Shown: in pieces, positions 1 to 7,154 of the stretch | Position numbering within the stretch: position 1 is the stretch's first letter | Layout of the letters: the number at the start of each line of letters is the position of its first letter | Notes under the pieces: model-generated | Databases searched by the model: none | What the model was told of the DNA's origin: nothing | What the model saw: the letters and a program-made list of their open reading frames with translations, nothing else | Assembly: GCA_045226255.1 (NCBI GenBank) | Contig: JBGVCG010000010.1 | Location: forward strand, 154,203-218,202 | Direction: 5' to 3' | Length of the DNA: 64,000 nucleotides | Source: UBA1181 sp045226255 | GTDB taxonomy: Bacteria > Bacteroidota > Bacteroidia > Bacteroidales > Paludibacteraceae | Position numbers and translations under genes: made by a program

Positions 1-580
1 CGCGGGTCTTGGCGGTGTTGAACGCTCCTGTGAAGTCGGACGTGGTGGTGATGGAATGCATCTTCTCCACGCCACGCATCTGCATGCACATGTGTTGCGC
101 CTCGATGACGACCATAACACCCATTGGATTCAACGTCTCTTGGATACAGTCCTTGATTTGAGTAGTGAGACGCTCTTGGATCTGCAAACGGCGGGAGAGT
201 ATCTCCACAACACGGGCGATCTTACTCAGTCCGGTTATCTTCTTGTCAGGTATATATGCCACGTGCGCCTTGCCGAAGAAAGGCAATAGGTGATGCTCGC
301 ACAAGGAATAGAAATCGATATCCTTCACGATGACCATCTGCTTGTAATCCTCTTCGAACACTGCGGATTCCAAGACCTCACGAGGATCTATCTTATAGCC
401 ATAGGTCATGAACTGCATCGCCTTAGCGACACGCTCGGGGGTCTTCTTCAAGCCTTCGCGGTTCACATCCTCTCCCAATAGAGTGATCGCCTCCGCATAC
501 AGGGGAGCCAACTTCTCCGTCAACTCCTTGCTTGGGTATCTTGCGATTTCCCAAGGCTTTATTTGCAAATCATCGTTCAT
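1..580 (-). CDS. folE: GTP cyclohydrolase I, 3' end outside window
   Basis: Converts GTP to 7,8-dihydroneopterin triphosphate, the first step of folate or pterin synthesis, in the cytoplasm. The minus-strand frame opens with ATG at 580 (MNDDLQIKPWEIARYP) and stays open to the window edge, giving 193 residues. The family signature is clear: DIDFYSLCEHHLLPFFGKAH holds the zinc-binding Cys and His, then GLSKIARVVE and, near the end, QHMCMQMRGVEK with the second zinc Cys. It stops in TSDFTGAFNTAKTR, so only about the last 10 residues are missing compared with a usual length near 200. It lies 7 bases after the stop of the SPOR-domain gene and is probably cotranscribed with it. Identification is secure. 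Confidence 0.95.
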   Translation of the reverse strand, partial: MNDDLQIKPWEIARYPSKELTEKLAPLYAEAITLLGEDVNREGLKKTPERVAKAMQFMTYGYKIDPREVLESAVFEEDYKQMVIVKDIDFYSLCEHHLLPFFGKAHVAYIPDKKITGLSKIARVVEILSRRLQIQERLTTQIKDCIQETLNPMGVMVVIEAQHMCMQMRGVEKMHSITTTSDFTGAFNTAKTR

Positions 581-587
581 TTTCTTT

Positions 588-1091
588 TTACTTTTCGAGA
601 CGGACATCACGGGCCTCATCATCGACCACAAACACCTCTCCCGTCATTTCCGGGAATTCGGACAATATATTTTGGGCAAACACCATCGCCTCCGTCTGCA
701 CACGGAAATCACCCAGACGTAGTTTCCAGAATGGGGATGAGAAAGTGAGGTAAGAGGTGACGTTAGGATATTTTGTTTTTATCTTTTTTTCTCGTTCCAT
801 AGCCTCCACCTTAGACTTCTTCGGAAGGTTACCCATATAGACCTGGACACGATAACCAGAAAAAGTCACGTAGGCTTTTTCATCATTGGCGGAGAGCTTC
901 TTCCTCATCAAGGACTTCATCTTCGGGTCTTGTTTTATCACCACCTTTCCACTCCCCGCAGGGGTCTTGGACAAGGTCTCGAACACATCCGTGTAAGGCT
1001 TCTTATTCGAAGACTTGGTCGTTTGGGCACAAAGAGAAAAACTCATACCACATGCGACTATCAAAACAAGAATTTTATGCCACATATACAT
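588..1091 (-). CDS. SPOR-domain exported protein
   Basis: A 167-residue secreted protein with an N-terminal signal peptide (hydrophobic ILVLIVACGMSFSLCAQ, cleavage likely after Ala) and a C-terminal SPOR domain from about residue 78 (SGYRVQVYMGN) to the end (GEVFVVDDEARDVRL). SPOR domains bind denuded peptidoglycan glycan strands, so a periplasmic or outer-membrane wall-binding role is inferred. The start may be the second ATG (1085, MWHK) because a promoter -7 box lies only 18 bases upstream. It is followed by folE after 7 bases. A small SPOR protein next to folE is a neighbourhood I associate with Bacteroidota. Confidence 0.8.
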   Translation of the reverse strand: MYMWHKILVLIVACGMSFSLCAQTTKSSNKKPYTDVFETLSKTPAGSGKVVIKQDPKMKSLMRKKLSANDEKAYVTFSGYRVQVYMGNLPKKSKVEAMEREKKIKTKYPNVTSYLTFSSPFWKLRLGDFRVQTEAMVFAQNILSEFPEMTGEVFVVDDEARDVRLEK

Positions 1092-1108
1092 TCAATTTAA
1101 ATCCAGCA

Positions 1109-1116
1109 CAAAAATA
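1109..1116 (-). promoter_or_regulatory. -7 box (TATTTTTG) for SPOR-folE
   Basis: Matches the Bacteroidota sigma-ABfr -7 consensus TAnnTTTG on the minus strand. The inferred transcript start is about seven bases downstream, just before the SPOR gene. Confidence 0.55.
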
Positions 1117-1187
1117 CATAATCTTATTCAAAAACGCAAAAACAATAAAAGCATACTCCCTCTTCCTCTCCCATGTTCCGTCTCCCC

Positions 1188-1221
1188 GTTCCGTCCTTTC
1201 ATCGGGGATTCCATCCCCGCC
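1188..1221 (+). repeat. REP hairpin copy 1 (RAYT-associated)
   Basis: GTTCCGTCC leader followed by the hairpin CGGGGAT-TCC-ATCCCCG. It is part of a ~50-base direct repeat whose second copy begins at 1288, including the trailing CTCCTTATCTCTCCCCCC tract. Confidence 0.8.
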
Positions 1222-1287
1222 TCCTTATCTCTCCCCCCTTCACCAAGGATTCCGTCCCAGCCCCTCCCTCTCTCATTCCCTCCCCCC

Positions 1288-1321
1288 GTTCCGTCCTTTC
1301 ATCGGGGATTCCATCCCCGCC
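1288..1321 (+). repeat. REP hairpin copy 2 (RAYT-associated)
   Basis: Identical over about 50 bases to the copy at 1188: GTTCCGTCC leader, 7-bp stem, TCC loop. The stretch from 1140 to 1380 otherwise holds only C/T-rich low-complexity sequence and degenerate fragments of the same repeat (for example ATTCCGTCCC near 1252). Confidence 0.8.
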
Positions 1322-1386
1322 TCCTTATCTCTCCCCCCCCTTCCCTCCCCAAAAAGTTCCATCCCCCCCCCGTCTAAAAAAATCAC

Positions 1387-1394
1387 TATCTTTG
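1387..1394 (+). promoter_or_regulatory. -7 box (TATCTTTG) for the RAYT gene
   Basis: Perfect TAnnTTTG. Its final G is also the first base of REP copy 3, so the transposase transcript would begin inside the REP and carry the hairpin in its 5' leader. Confidence 0.6.
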
Positions 1395-1426
1395 TTCCGT
1401 TAATTCAGCGGGAATTCCATTCCCGC
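1394..1426 (+). repeat. REP hairpin copy 3, in the RAYT leader
   Basis: GTTCCGT leader, then GCGGGAAT-TCC-ATTCCCGC. The stem differs from the other copies at one base pair (G:C replaced by A:T on both arms), so the pairing is preserved by a compensatory change. Confidence 0.8.
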
Positions 1427-1442
1427 CCAAACCACAACAACA

Positions 1443-2450
1443 ATGGAAAAAGAAACCTTCTCCTGGCTACAACCCGGTGCCTGGCGCAAACCATGCATAG
1501 TACACGTAACAATGGCCGCCAAAGACAGACAACCCCTCTTTGGCACCCTCTCCCACAACGGCTCCAATGCCTACGTAGAGAAGTCTCCTCTCGGCTGGAT
1601 ACTAGTCAACCAACAAAAGAAAATGCTTACACTATGTCCCGAAATCAAAATCCTAGCGGACAAGGTCATGCCCGATCATCACCACATTGTGCTTCAAGTG
1701 ATGCGGAGCATGCGACGCAGCGTCAAAGAAGTGGTGCGTGGATATATGCAGGGTTGCAAGGCGGAAGCCCGAAAACTCGGATTCGAAGGAAACATTTACG
1801 ACGACGTCCCTTTTTACCGTGTTCTCACACACAAAGGGCAATTACGTTCAATGATTAATTACGTGTACGCCAACGCAGAACGTGCCTGGCAACGGAAACA
1901 AAACCCCTACCTCTTCCAGATACGCAGACAAACTAATGTCTGTGGATTAACCTTCACATCGCTAGGCAACCATTTCCTACTCGATTGGGCGGATCGCCAA
2001 ATAATCGAGGTGTCACGAAATGCAAACGCAGAATACATAGAACAGCTATTACAACATGCGCTGACAGCCGCACAAAACGGTGCGATCACATACACTGCCG
2101 CCATTAGCAAAGGCGAACAAACCATCGCCCGCAACCTGCGGGAACAGGGTTTCCCTCTGGTTATACTTCTCAACGATGGATTCCCGGAGGCAGAATCGCC
2201 TCACGAAAAATACTACAAACCAGGCGGTGTATATTTCGAGGCGTGCGCCAAAGGTCATCTTTTACTCCTAGAACCAACCGAGCAAACCTTCACCACACCC
2301 TCAGTTGCTACAAGCACATTAGCAACACTTCAACGCAAAGCAAAAGAGAAACACCTAACATATTCCCCCATTCCCACATCATCCCAACGCTACCGTTTCG
2401 TAGCCCTCAACAAAATCGCCCGAATACTATGCAACCAACCAACAGATTAA
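1443..2450 (+). CDS. REP-associated tyrosine transposase (RAYT) with C-terminal extension
   Basis: A 335-residue single-strand DNA transposase of the Y1/IS200-like family that is expected to recognise and process REP hairpins. The N-terminal half has the RAYT layout: KPCIVHVTMAAKDRQPLFG, the metal-binding HUH-type motif MPDHHHIVL (His79-81) and a helix with the candidate nucleophile Tyr101 (VVRGYMQGCKAEARK), then RVLTHKGQLRSMINYVYANA. Typical RAYTs are 150-250 residues. This one adds about 150 residues containing GNHFLLDW, TAAISKGEQTIARNLREQG, PLVILLNDGF and GVYFEACAKGHLLLLEP, a pattern that resembles a Rossmann-like (DprA/LOG-type) fold; that assignment is inference. Four REP hairpins flank the gene, one ending 16 bases before the start and one beginning 9 bases after the stop. 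It lacks the bracketing ends and duplications of a mobile IS, as expected for a domesticated RAYT. Confidence 0.85.
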   Translation: MEKETFSWLQPGAWRKPCIVHVTMAAKDRQPLFGTLSHNGSNAYVEKSPLGWILVNQQKKMLTLCPEIKILADKVMPDHHHIVLQVMRSMRRSVKEVVRGYMQGCKAEARKLGFEGNIYDDVPFYRVLTHKGQLRSMINYVYANAERAWQRKQNPYLFQIRRQTNVCGLTFTSLGNHFLLDWADRQIIEVSRNANAEYIEQLLQHALTAAQNGAITYTAAISKGEQTIARNLREQGFPLVILLNDGFPEAESPHEKYYKPGGVYFEACAKGHLLLLEPTEQTFTTPSVATSTLATLQRKAKEKHLTYSPIPTSSQRYRFVALNKIARILCNQPTD

Positions 2451-2459
2451 ATCCCCCCT

Positions 2460-2492
2460 GTTCCGTCCCTTAAGCGGGGATTCCATCCCCGC
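2460..2492 (+). repeat. REP hairpin copy 4, downstream of the RAYT
   Basis: GTTCCGTCC leader, then GCGGGGAT-TCC-ATCCCCGC (8-bp stem, TCC loop). It lies 9 bases beyond the transposase stop codon and may also serve as a 3'-end stem for the transcript. Confidence 0.8.
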
Positions 2493-2522
2493 GCTCCTCA
2501 TCCTCGTTCCTATCTCCGTCCC

Positions 2523-3545
2523 TCATCTCCTCACCTTCCCCGACTCCGTCCTTTCAAACCGCACCACAAACTCCACCCTCTTAGGCATCTCATACGTAGA
2601 AAGGCGTTCCGACATCCGTCTCAGCAACCCGTCTGTAGCAAAGGGCTCAGACTCAATCCGCAACACCACACGCTGCCCGAACTTCTCATCCGCCTCGGAG
2701 GTGAAGTAGAACGGCACCTCCAGCAAATCTTCGACCTTCTTCTCCATCTTTTCAGGGAAGACCTTCACCCCGCCTGTGTTGATCACGTTGTCCCAACGAC
2801 CCAGCCAGGAGAAGGAACGATCGGAATGAAGGCGCACGACATCATTCGTGACAAATGGAGAGCCTGCGAGGTAGTCGGCATGAATGACGAGGCATTCCCG
2901 CTCATCAACGGAGAAGCGCACATCCGGCAAGGCTTGGTACAGGGGTTCCTTGCCTGCCTCCAAAGGGGAAAGGGCCACGTGGGATACCGTCTCTGTCATG
3001 CCATAGGAGACGTATGGCTTCACCGGCAACAGGTCTAACCACTCGACCTCTGGCTGCTGGATCGGACCGCCTCCGACAAGGAGATGACGGACCCCCGCCA
3101 TGCGTTCCTCCCCCTCCCCGCTCACGCGCAGGGCATGCACCTGCATCGGAACCATGGAGACAAGGTCGAATCGTCCTGCCACACGGGGCATCGAGGTAGC
3201 TGGCTCCACATAGAGGTTCAATCCGCCCACCAAGGCTCGCACCACCATCATCTTCCCTGCAATATAATTGGCAGACAGGCATAGCAGAATGGAATCCCCT
3301 CGCTTCAGCCCAAAGAAGGCATTGGTACGACGAGCGGACTCGCACATGGATCGTTTGGAGAGCTCTATCCGCTTCGGTTCGCCCGTGGAGCCGGAGGTAT
3401 GGCCCACCACAAAGTCACGGTCGTCCCACCAAGCCGACAGGAAATCGGCCAGCGCCTCATCACAGCCTGGGATGGCGAGTACTTTGCCCCTATCACGCAT
3501 GTCGGCCTCCATCAAGAGGGTGTCGTTTATGTTCAACGTCATCAT
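2523..3545 (-). CDS. menE: o-succinylbenzoate-CoA ligase-like AMP-binding enzyme
   Basis: An adenylate-forming CoA ligase, probably activating o-succinylbenzoate for menaquinone synthesis. The adenylation motifs appear in order: VGHTSGSTGEPKRIELSK (P-loop-like A3), PYVSYGMTETVSHVAL (A5), WLGRWDNVINTGGVKVFPEK (A7/A8) and a C-terminal TESGKVRR that supplies the A10 lysine. At about 340 residues it matches the short MenE form common in Bacteroidota. I place the start at 3545 (MMTLNIND); a longer frame to 3584 would run through the gapA terminator. No other men gene is visible nearby, so the substrate rests on family resemblance only. Confidence 0.75.
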   Translation of the reverse strand: MMTLNINDTLLMEADMRDRGKVLAIPGCDEALADFLSAWWDDRDFVVGHTSGSTGEPKRIELSKRSMCESARRTNAFFGLKRGDSILLCLSANYIAGKMMVVRALVGGLNLYVEPATSMPRVAGRFDLVSMVPMQVHALRVSGEGEERMAGVRHLLVGGGPIQQPEVEWLDLLPVKPYVSYGMTETVSHVALSPLEAGKEPLYQALPDVRFSVDERECLVIHADYLAGSPFVTNDVVRLHSDRSFSWLGRWDNVINTGGVKVFPEKMEKKVEDLLEVPFYFTSEADEKFGQRVVLRIESEPFATDGLLRRMSERLSTYEMPKRVEFVVRFERTESGKVRR

Positions 3546-3560
3546 GTTCAAGAAGATTAA

Positions 3561-3597
3561 AGAAAGAAAAAGCCCGGACAACAAGCCCGGGCTTTGA
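3561..3597 (-). terminator. Rho-independent terminator of gapA
   Basis: Minus strand AAGCCCGG - 9-base loop - CCGGGCTT followed by TTTCTTTCT. It begins 19 bases after the gapA stop. Confidence 0.85.
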
Positions 3598-3615
3598 AGG
3601 TATAATTACTAAGAA

Positions 3616-4644
3616 TTAGCAGTTCTCTGCGAAATACTTAATAGTTCTAACCATTTGAGAAGTGTAAGAGTTCTCGTTGTCGTACCAAGAAACGACTTGT
3701 ACTTGATAAGTGTTGTCGTCGATCTTAGAAACCATTGTTTGAGTAGCGTCGAACAATGAACCGAACTTCATACCGATGATATCAGAAGAAACGATCTCAT
3801 CCTCAGTATAACCGTAAGACTCAGTTTGAGCAGCCTTCATTGCAGCGTTGATACCCTCCTTAGTGATATCCTTACCCTTAACAACAGCGATCAAGATAGT
3901 AGTAGATCCAGTTGGAGTAGGGATACGTTGTGCAGAACCGATCAACTTACCGTTCAACTCAGGGATAACCAAACCGATAGCCTTAGCAGCACCAGTTGAG
4001 TTAGGAACGATGTTCTGAGCACCTGCACGAGAACGACGGAGATCGCCCTTACGTTGAGGACCGTCCAAGATCATTTGGTCGCCAGTGTAAGCGTGGATCG
4101 TAGACATGATACCTGATTGGATTGGAGCGAACTTGTTCAATGCTGCTGCCATAGGAGCCAAGCAGTTAGTAGTACAAGAAGCTGCAGAGATGATGTTATC
4201 GTTCTTAGTCAAAGTCTTGTGGTTAACGTTGTAAACGATAGTAGGAAGGTCGTTTCCTGCAGGAGCAGAGATAACAACTTTCTTAGCACCAGCGTTGATG
4301 TGAGCTTGTGCCTTATCTTTTGAAGTATAGAAACCAGTGCACTCCAATACTACGTCTACATTGTATTTCTTCCAAGGGCAGTTGTTTGCGTCAGCCTCCT
4401 TAGAGATCTTGATTTCTTTTCCGTCAACGATGATAGAATCCTCTGTAGAATCTACAGTGTGCTTTCCCTCACCGAACTTGCCAGCGAAACCACCTTGTGC
4501 AGTGTCATACTTCAAAAGGTGAGCCAACATCTTAGGGCTAGTCAAGTCGTTGATTGCAACTACCTCATAACCATCTGCCTCAAACATCTGACGGAATGCA
4601 AGACGTCCAATACGTCCGAAACCATTAATAGCAACTTTTACCAT
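3616..4644 (-). CDS. gapA: Glyceraldehyde-3-phosphate dehydrogenase
   Basis: The glycolytic enzyme that oxidises and phosphorylates glyceraldehyde 3-phosphate with NAD+. The 342 residues start with the Rossmann motif VAINGFGRIGRLAFRQM. The catalytic loop SAASCTTNCLAP places the nucleophilic Cys at residue 157. HAYTGDQMILDGP and SWYDNENSYTSQMVRT near the end are standard. It is transcribed on the minus strand with its own terminator. The codons look highly optimised (repetitive, few synonyms), fitting high expression. Two mini-lipoprotein genes lie 115 bases upstream on the same strand and could share its transcript. Confidence 0.97.
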   Translation of the reverse strand: MVKVAINGFGRIGRLAFRQMFEADGYEVVAINDLTSPKMLAHLLKYDTAQGGFAGKFGEGKHTVDSTEDSIIVDGKEIKISKEADANNCPWKKYNVDVVLECTGFYTSKDKAQAHINAGAKKVVISAPAGNDLPTIVYNVNHKTLTKNDNIISAASCTTNCLAPMAAALNKFAPIQSGIMSTIHAYTGDQMILDGPQRKGDLRRSRAGAQNIVPNSTGAAKAIGLVIPELNGKLIGSAQRIPTPTGSTTILIAVVKGKDITKEGINAAMKAAQTESYGYTEDEIVSSDIIGMKFGSLFDATQTMVSKIDDNTYQVQVVSWYDNENSYTSQMVRTIKYFAENC

Positions 4645-4758
4645 TTTTAATTTATATTAATGTTAAACAAAAATTAGTCTCTAACTAAAACTACTCTCTT
4701 TTTTACTTACTTCAATACAACAAACAACCAGTCTACACAAAAACAACGTGACGCACGA

Positions 4759-4860
4759 CTAGAAACAGCCGCACGACGACGATTTGCATGCCACAGCGAT
4801 CACCGCCACAACGATGAGCGCAACGACTAATTTGATATATTTTACGAGAGAATCACGCAT
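4759..4860 (-). CDS. Mini-lipoprotein of 33 residues
   Basis: A short frame on the minus strand: MRDSLVKYIKLVVALIVVAV, then a lipobox IAVAC, then KSSSCGCF and stop. The whole product is a lipoprotein signal peptide plus a nine-residue Cys/Ser-rich tail. Its ATG lies inside the end of the upstream small gene (ATGCGTGA overlap), which suggests translational coupling. I do not recognise a family. Possible roles are a structural mini-lipoprotein or a small regulator of the envelope. The call rests on the lipobox, the overlap and the promoter upstream. Confidence 0.5.
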   Translation of the reverse strand: MRDSLVKYIKLVVALIVVAVIAVACKSSSCGCF

Positions 4861-4981
4861 TCTGTTGAAGCTCAATCACCTCAGTATGCATATTCCCGTA
4901 ACCTGGACAAAGTTGTTGCTTGCAAGCACTCATTGCCAATAGCAATAATGCAGCTGCGATAACCATCTTAATTGTTCTCAT
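4853..4981 (-). CDS. Mini-lipoprotein of 42 residues
   Basis: Minus-strand frame MRTIKMVIAAALLLLAMSAC then KQQLCPGYGNMHTEVIELQQ and NA. It has a charged start, a hydrophobic core and a lipobox (AMSAC) with the acylated Cys at residue 20, leaving a 22-residue mature peptide with one further Cys. A consensus -7 promoter box sits 35 bases upstream and the next mini-gene overlaps its stop by 8 bases. Function unknown; an outer-membrane or inner-membrane anchored peptide is inferred. Both genes lie in what would otherwise be an unexplained 384-base gap. Confidence 0.6.
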   Translation of the reverse strand: MRTIKMVIAAALLLLAMSACKQQLCPGYGNMHTEVIELQQNA

Positions 4982-5015
4982 AACGTATCAAATTATTAAT
5001 TACCATTCAATAGTG

Positions 5016-5023
5016 CAAATTTA
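5016..5023 (-). promoter_or_regulatory. -7 box (TAAATTTG) for the mini-lipoproteins
   Basis: Consensus TAnnTTTG on the minus strand, about 35 bases before the first mini-lipoprotein start. This supports that these tiny frames are transcribed. Confidence 0.55.
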
Positions 5024-5028
5024 CTTTT

Positions 5029-6237
5029 TTATTTTATTCGTTGTTTATCCGAAAGCGTTTTTTTGTCGAATTTTGCAAAAAAAGATTTTTTATATACCAC
5101 AGCATACGACAAACCGCTAATTATCAACGACATCGCAAATAAAATAAATTCCACACACGTCGACTGGGGCAACATTGCAATGAGCAACACATAGCCCACA
5201 CAAAACAACAAATCCAACCCAACCGCCACCTGGGCGAAACGATTCCGCGCCCCTACGGCGACTATACCCGCAACAATCAAATGCAACGGATTCACCCACA
5301 TCAGGTTGAAGTTCGGGAACGTACATTCATGCGTGGAGAAGAATGTCAGGAAAAAGATCAACACGCCCGCCAACCCCATCGCCAGGAAAAGAACTGTTCC
5401 ATAAACCCGCACATAGGCCTTGCATATCGCACGCCATGCGAAGAAAAGGGAGACCAACGAAAGAAGAAGCAACAGCAAAGCAACTGCCATAGGGGTGGTG
5501 AGGAACGACTCTTCCTTAAACGCCCTCGGCTGTGGTTTCCACACTTGTGCCTTCTTCCGCACCAACGGACGACGGTCGCCCGACTGGTCCACAATGGTGG
5601 CACTGTCCAACTGCGCCATCAGCTCCACCGGCAAGAATGAAATCATAGAGTCTGGTATCACCGCATCGGCTCCGCTTCCCAAACTGAGGTCGATGCCTAT
5701 CCGCAACCAAGGTGTGGAGGCGCATAGCGCATGGACCTTGTCTCGGTAACTCTCCGTATTCCCTACCGGCACGTACGTTATTCCATCCATGCAACGTTCC
5801 AACAGTCTCCGTGGACGTGTCGCACAGTTGTCCGAAAAGAATTTATACCGGTAATATTTGTTCTCTGGTTTCGTGTTCTCCACCAAGGCAATCCGCACCT
5901 TCTCCGCCTCCTCATCCGTCAGATTCAGCTCCTGCAGGTAGGCATAGCAGTTCTTCCAAATAATCTCTTCGGTGGTGTTCTGCGGATGGTCCGTCTCCAA
6001 GCAATAATCGGTCTCCCCCGCAAGGAACTTGTACACGAAATCGTCGGAGAAATCAAACACACCATAGTTGTACACCACACTGGTGGAGTCGGTCGACACC
6101 AACAACGCCGTATGTCCCCACACCGTATAGACAGCCCTCTCACTCGGATAGGTGGTGATCACATAGACGGACGTCTTAGCGCTCGACACGAACGAAAGAG
6201 AAATAAGGAACAAAAGCAATAGGAACCTATGCCTCAC
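5029..6237 (-). CDS. DUF4105 (Lnb N-terminal-like) membrane protein
   Basis: A 402-residue envelope protein. A signal peptide (MRHRFLLLLFLISLSFVSSA) precedes a DUF4105 domain from about residue 22 to 180, recognisable from TVWGHTALLVSTDS, VVYNYGVFDF, FLAGETDYCLE and YKFFSDNCATRPRRLLER (the His and Cys of a papain-like or NlpC-like fold). The last ~150 residues form four hydrophobic segments (MAVALLLLLLSLVSLFFAW, VLFLAMGLAGVLIFFL, PLHLIVAGIVAV, VGLDLLFCVGYVLLIA, then FILFAMSLIISGL), so it is anchored in the inner membrane with the domain outside. Substrate unknown. It follows the small CTD-like gene by 23 bases and probably shares its transcript. Confidence 0.8.
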   Translation of the reverse strand: MRHRFLLLLFLISLSFVSSAKTSVYVITTYPSERAVYTVWGHTALLVSTDSTSVVYNYGVFDFSDDFVYKFLAGETDYCLETDHPQNTTEEIIWKNCYAYLQELNLTDEEAEKVRIALVENTKPENKYYRYKFFSDNCATRPRRLLERCMDGITYVPVGNTESYRDKVHALCASTPWLRIGIDLSLGSGADAVIPDSMISFLPVELMAQLDSATIVDQSGDRRPLVRKKAQVWKPQPRAFKEESFLTTPMAVALLLLLLSLVSLFFAWRAICKAYVRVYGTVLFLAMGLAGVLIFFLTFFSTHECTFPNFNLMWVNPLHLIVAGIVAVGARNRFAQVAVGLDLLFCVGYVLLIAMLPQSTCVEFILFAMSLIISGLSYAVVYKKSFFAKFDKKTLSDKQRIK

Positions 6238-6260
6238 AACAATAGAAATTTAATGCCGAA

Positions 6261-6584
6261 TTATTTGATTATAATGCGCTGAACGATATTCTCAACACGC
6301 ACCACATAAAAGCCTTTTTTCAGGTCCAACGATATCTTCTCATCGTCGTTGGTCGTCTCGACGGAGAGCACCGGCACACCCAACATATTCATCACCTCCA
6401 CCTTCGTGCCTTCCTTGACACCGGAGAGGTATAAATAGTTGCCGGAGAAAGAGATCGAGATAGTGTTCGCCTTCCCCACTTGCTGTTCCTCACGCACCTC
6501 GTTCCCACCCTTCACGGTCTGGGAGAAGGCAACCGTAGGAGCCATCAACATGAGCAAAAATAATATGTGAGCGAATCTCTTCAT
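6261..6584 (-). CDS. Small secreted protein resembling a free T9SS sorting domain
   Basis: About 107 residues: a signal peptide (MKRFAHILFLLMLMAPTVAF) followed by a short linker and roughly 70 residues that read like a type IX secretion C-terminal domain (ISISFSGNYLYLSGV, VEVMNMLGVPVLSVE, ISLDLKKGFYVVRVEN, ending QRIIIK). There is no cargo domain and the usual PNP near the domain start is absent. The start at 6584 is chosen because a longer frame (6605) would overlap the promoter -7 box at 6603-6610. It heads an operon with the DUF4105 gene. Function unknown; a decoy, accessory or mini-anchored peptide is conceivable. Confidence 0.65.
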   Translation of the reverse strand: MKRFAHILFLLMLMAPTVAFSQTVKGGNEVREEQQVGKANTISISFSGNYLYLSGVKEGTKVEVMNMLGVPVLSVETTNDDEKISLDLKKGFYVVRVENIVQRIIIK

Positions 6585-6602
6585 AAACCTTCTTCTTTTC
6601 CG

Positions 6603-6610
6603 CAAAAATA
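6603..6610 (-). promoter_or_regulatory. -7 box (TATTTTTG) for the CTD-like/DUF4105 operon
   Basis: Consensus TAnnTTTG about 20 bases before ATG 6584; it decides that start over the longer frame. Confidence 0.55.
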
Positions 6611-6678
6611 ATGTCTACAATCGTGAATTCAAAATTATTTTACAATTTTTAATTCGACAACACAATAAAATAATGCTT

Positions 6679-7131
6679 TTAGTGTTGTAGAACATCCTTT
6701 TCGTATGCGCTGATCACTTTCCTCCACTCGTCGGAGATAGGCAGGGAGACGTTGGTCTTAGGGTCGAAACCGCACATGATGGTGCGGCAAACGCTCTTCA
6801 CCCGCTGGGTTTTCTCGTCATACAACTCCTGAACGAGCTTCACGCTCTTGTTGCCTATTTCGTAGATCTTTGTCTTGACCACGATATTATCCCCCATGAA
6901 AATAGGCGATTTGAAGTCCACATTCACATTCACGATCACCAACGCCATGTCGCCGTGACCGATCCCTTGCTTGTCCAACTCCTCGAAATAGGAGACCTTC
7001 CCCAAATCGAAGTAGGAAAGGATGACCGCATTGTTCACATGTCCGTAGAGATCCACATCGTTGAAACGGATCTGCACCCCCACCTTATGGTTGAACTTCA
7101 CCGCCTCTGCCTCAAAAACAGAATTTTCCAT
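6679..7131 (-). CDS. Acyl-CoA thioesterase, 4HBT hotdog family
   Basis: A 150-residue cytoplasmic hotdog-fold thioesterase that hydrolyses an acyl-CoA or acyl-ACP of unknown chain. The signature VQIRFNDVDLYGHVNNAVIL carries the catalytic Asp and the conserved GHVNN turn, followed by YFDLGKVSYFEEL and VNVDFKSPIFMGD. It is the last gene of the run recF-DUF721-thioesterase, starting 23 bases after the DUF721 stop. Its role in that run is unclear; YbgC/FadM-like enzymes are the closest relatives I can name. Confidence 0.85.
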   Translation of the reverse strand: MENSVFEAEAVKFNHKVGVQIRFNDVDLYGHVNNAVILSYFDLGKVSYFEELDKQGIGHGDMALVIVNVNVDFKSPIFMGDNIVVKTKIYEIGNKSVKLVQELYDEKTQRVKSVCRTIMCGFDPKTNVSLPISDEWRKVISAYEKDVLQH

Positions 7132-7154
7132 TTATTTGTCAGTTAACATATTTA

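Noticed and set aside
1052..1858. 268-residue plus-strand frame over the REP region
   Set aside because: Pro/Ser-rich reading of the C/T-rich REP repeats that then runs out of frame through the RAYT gene.
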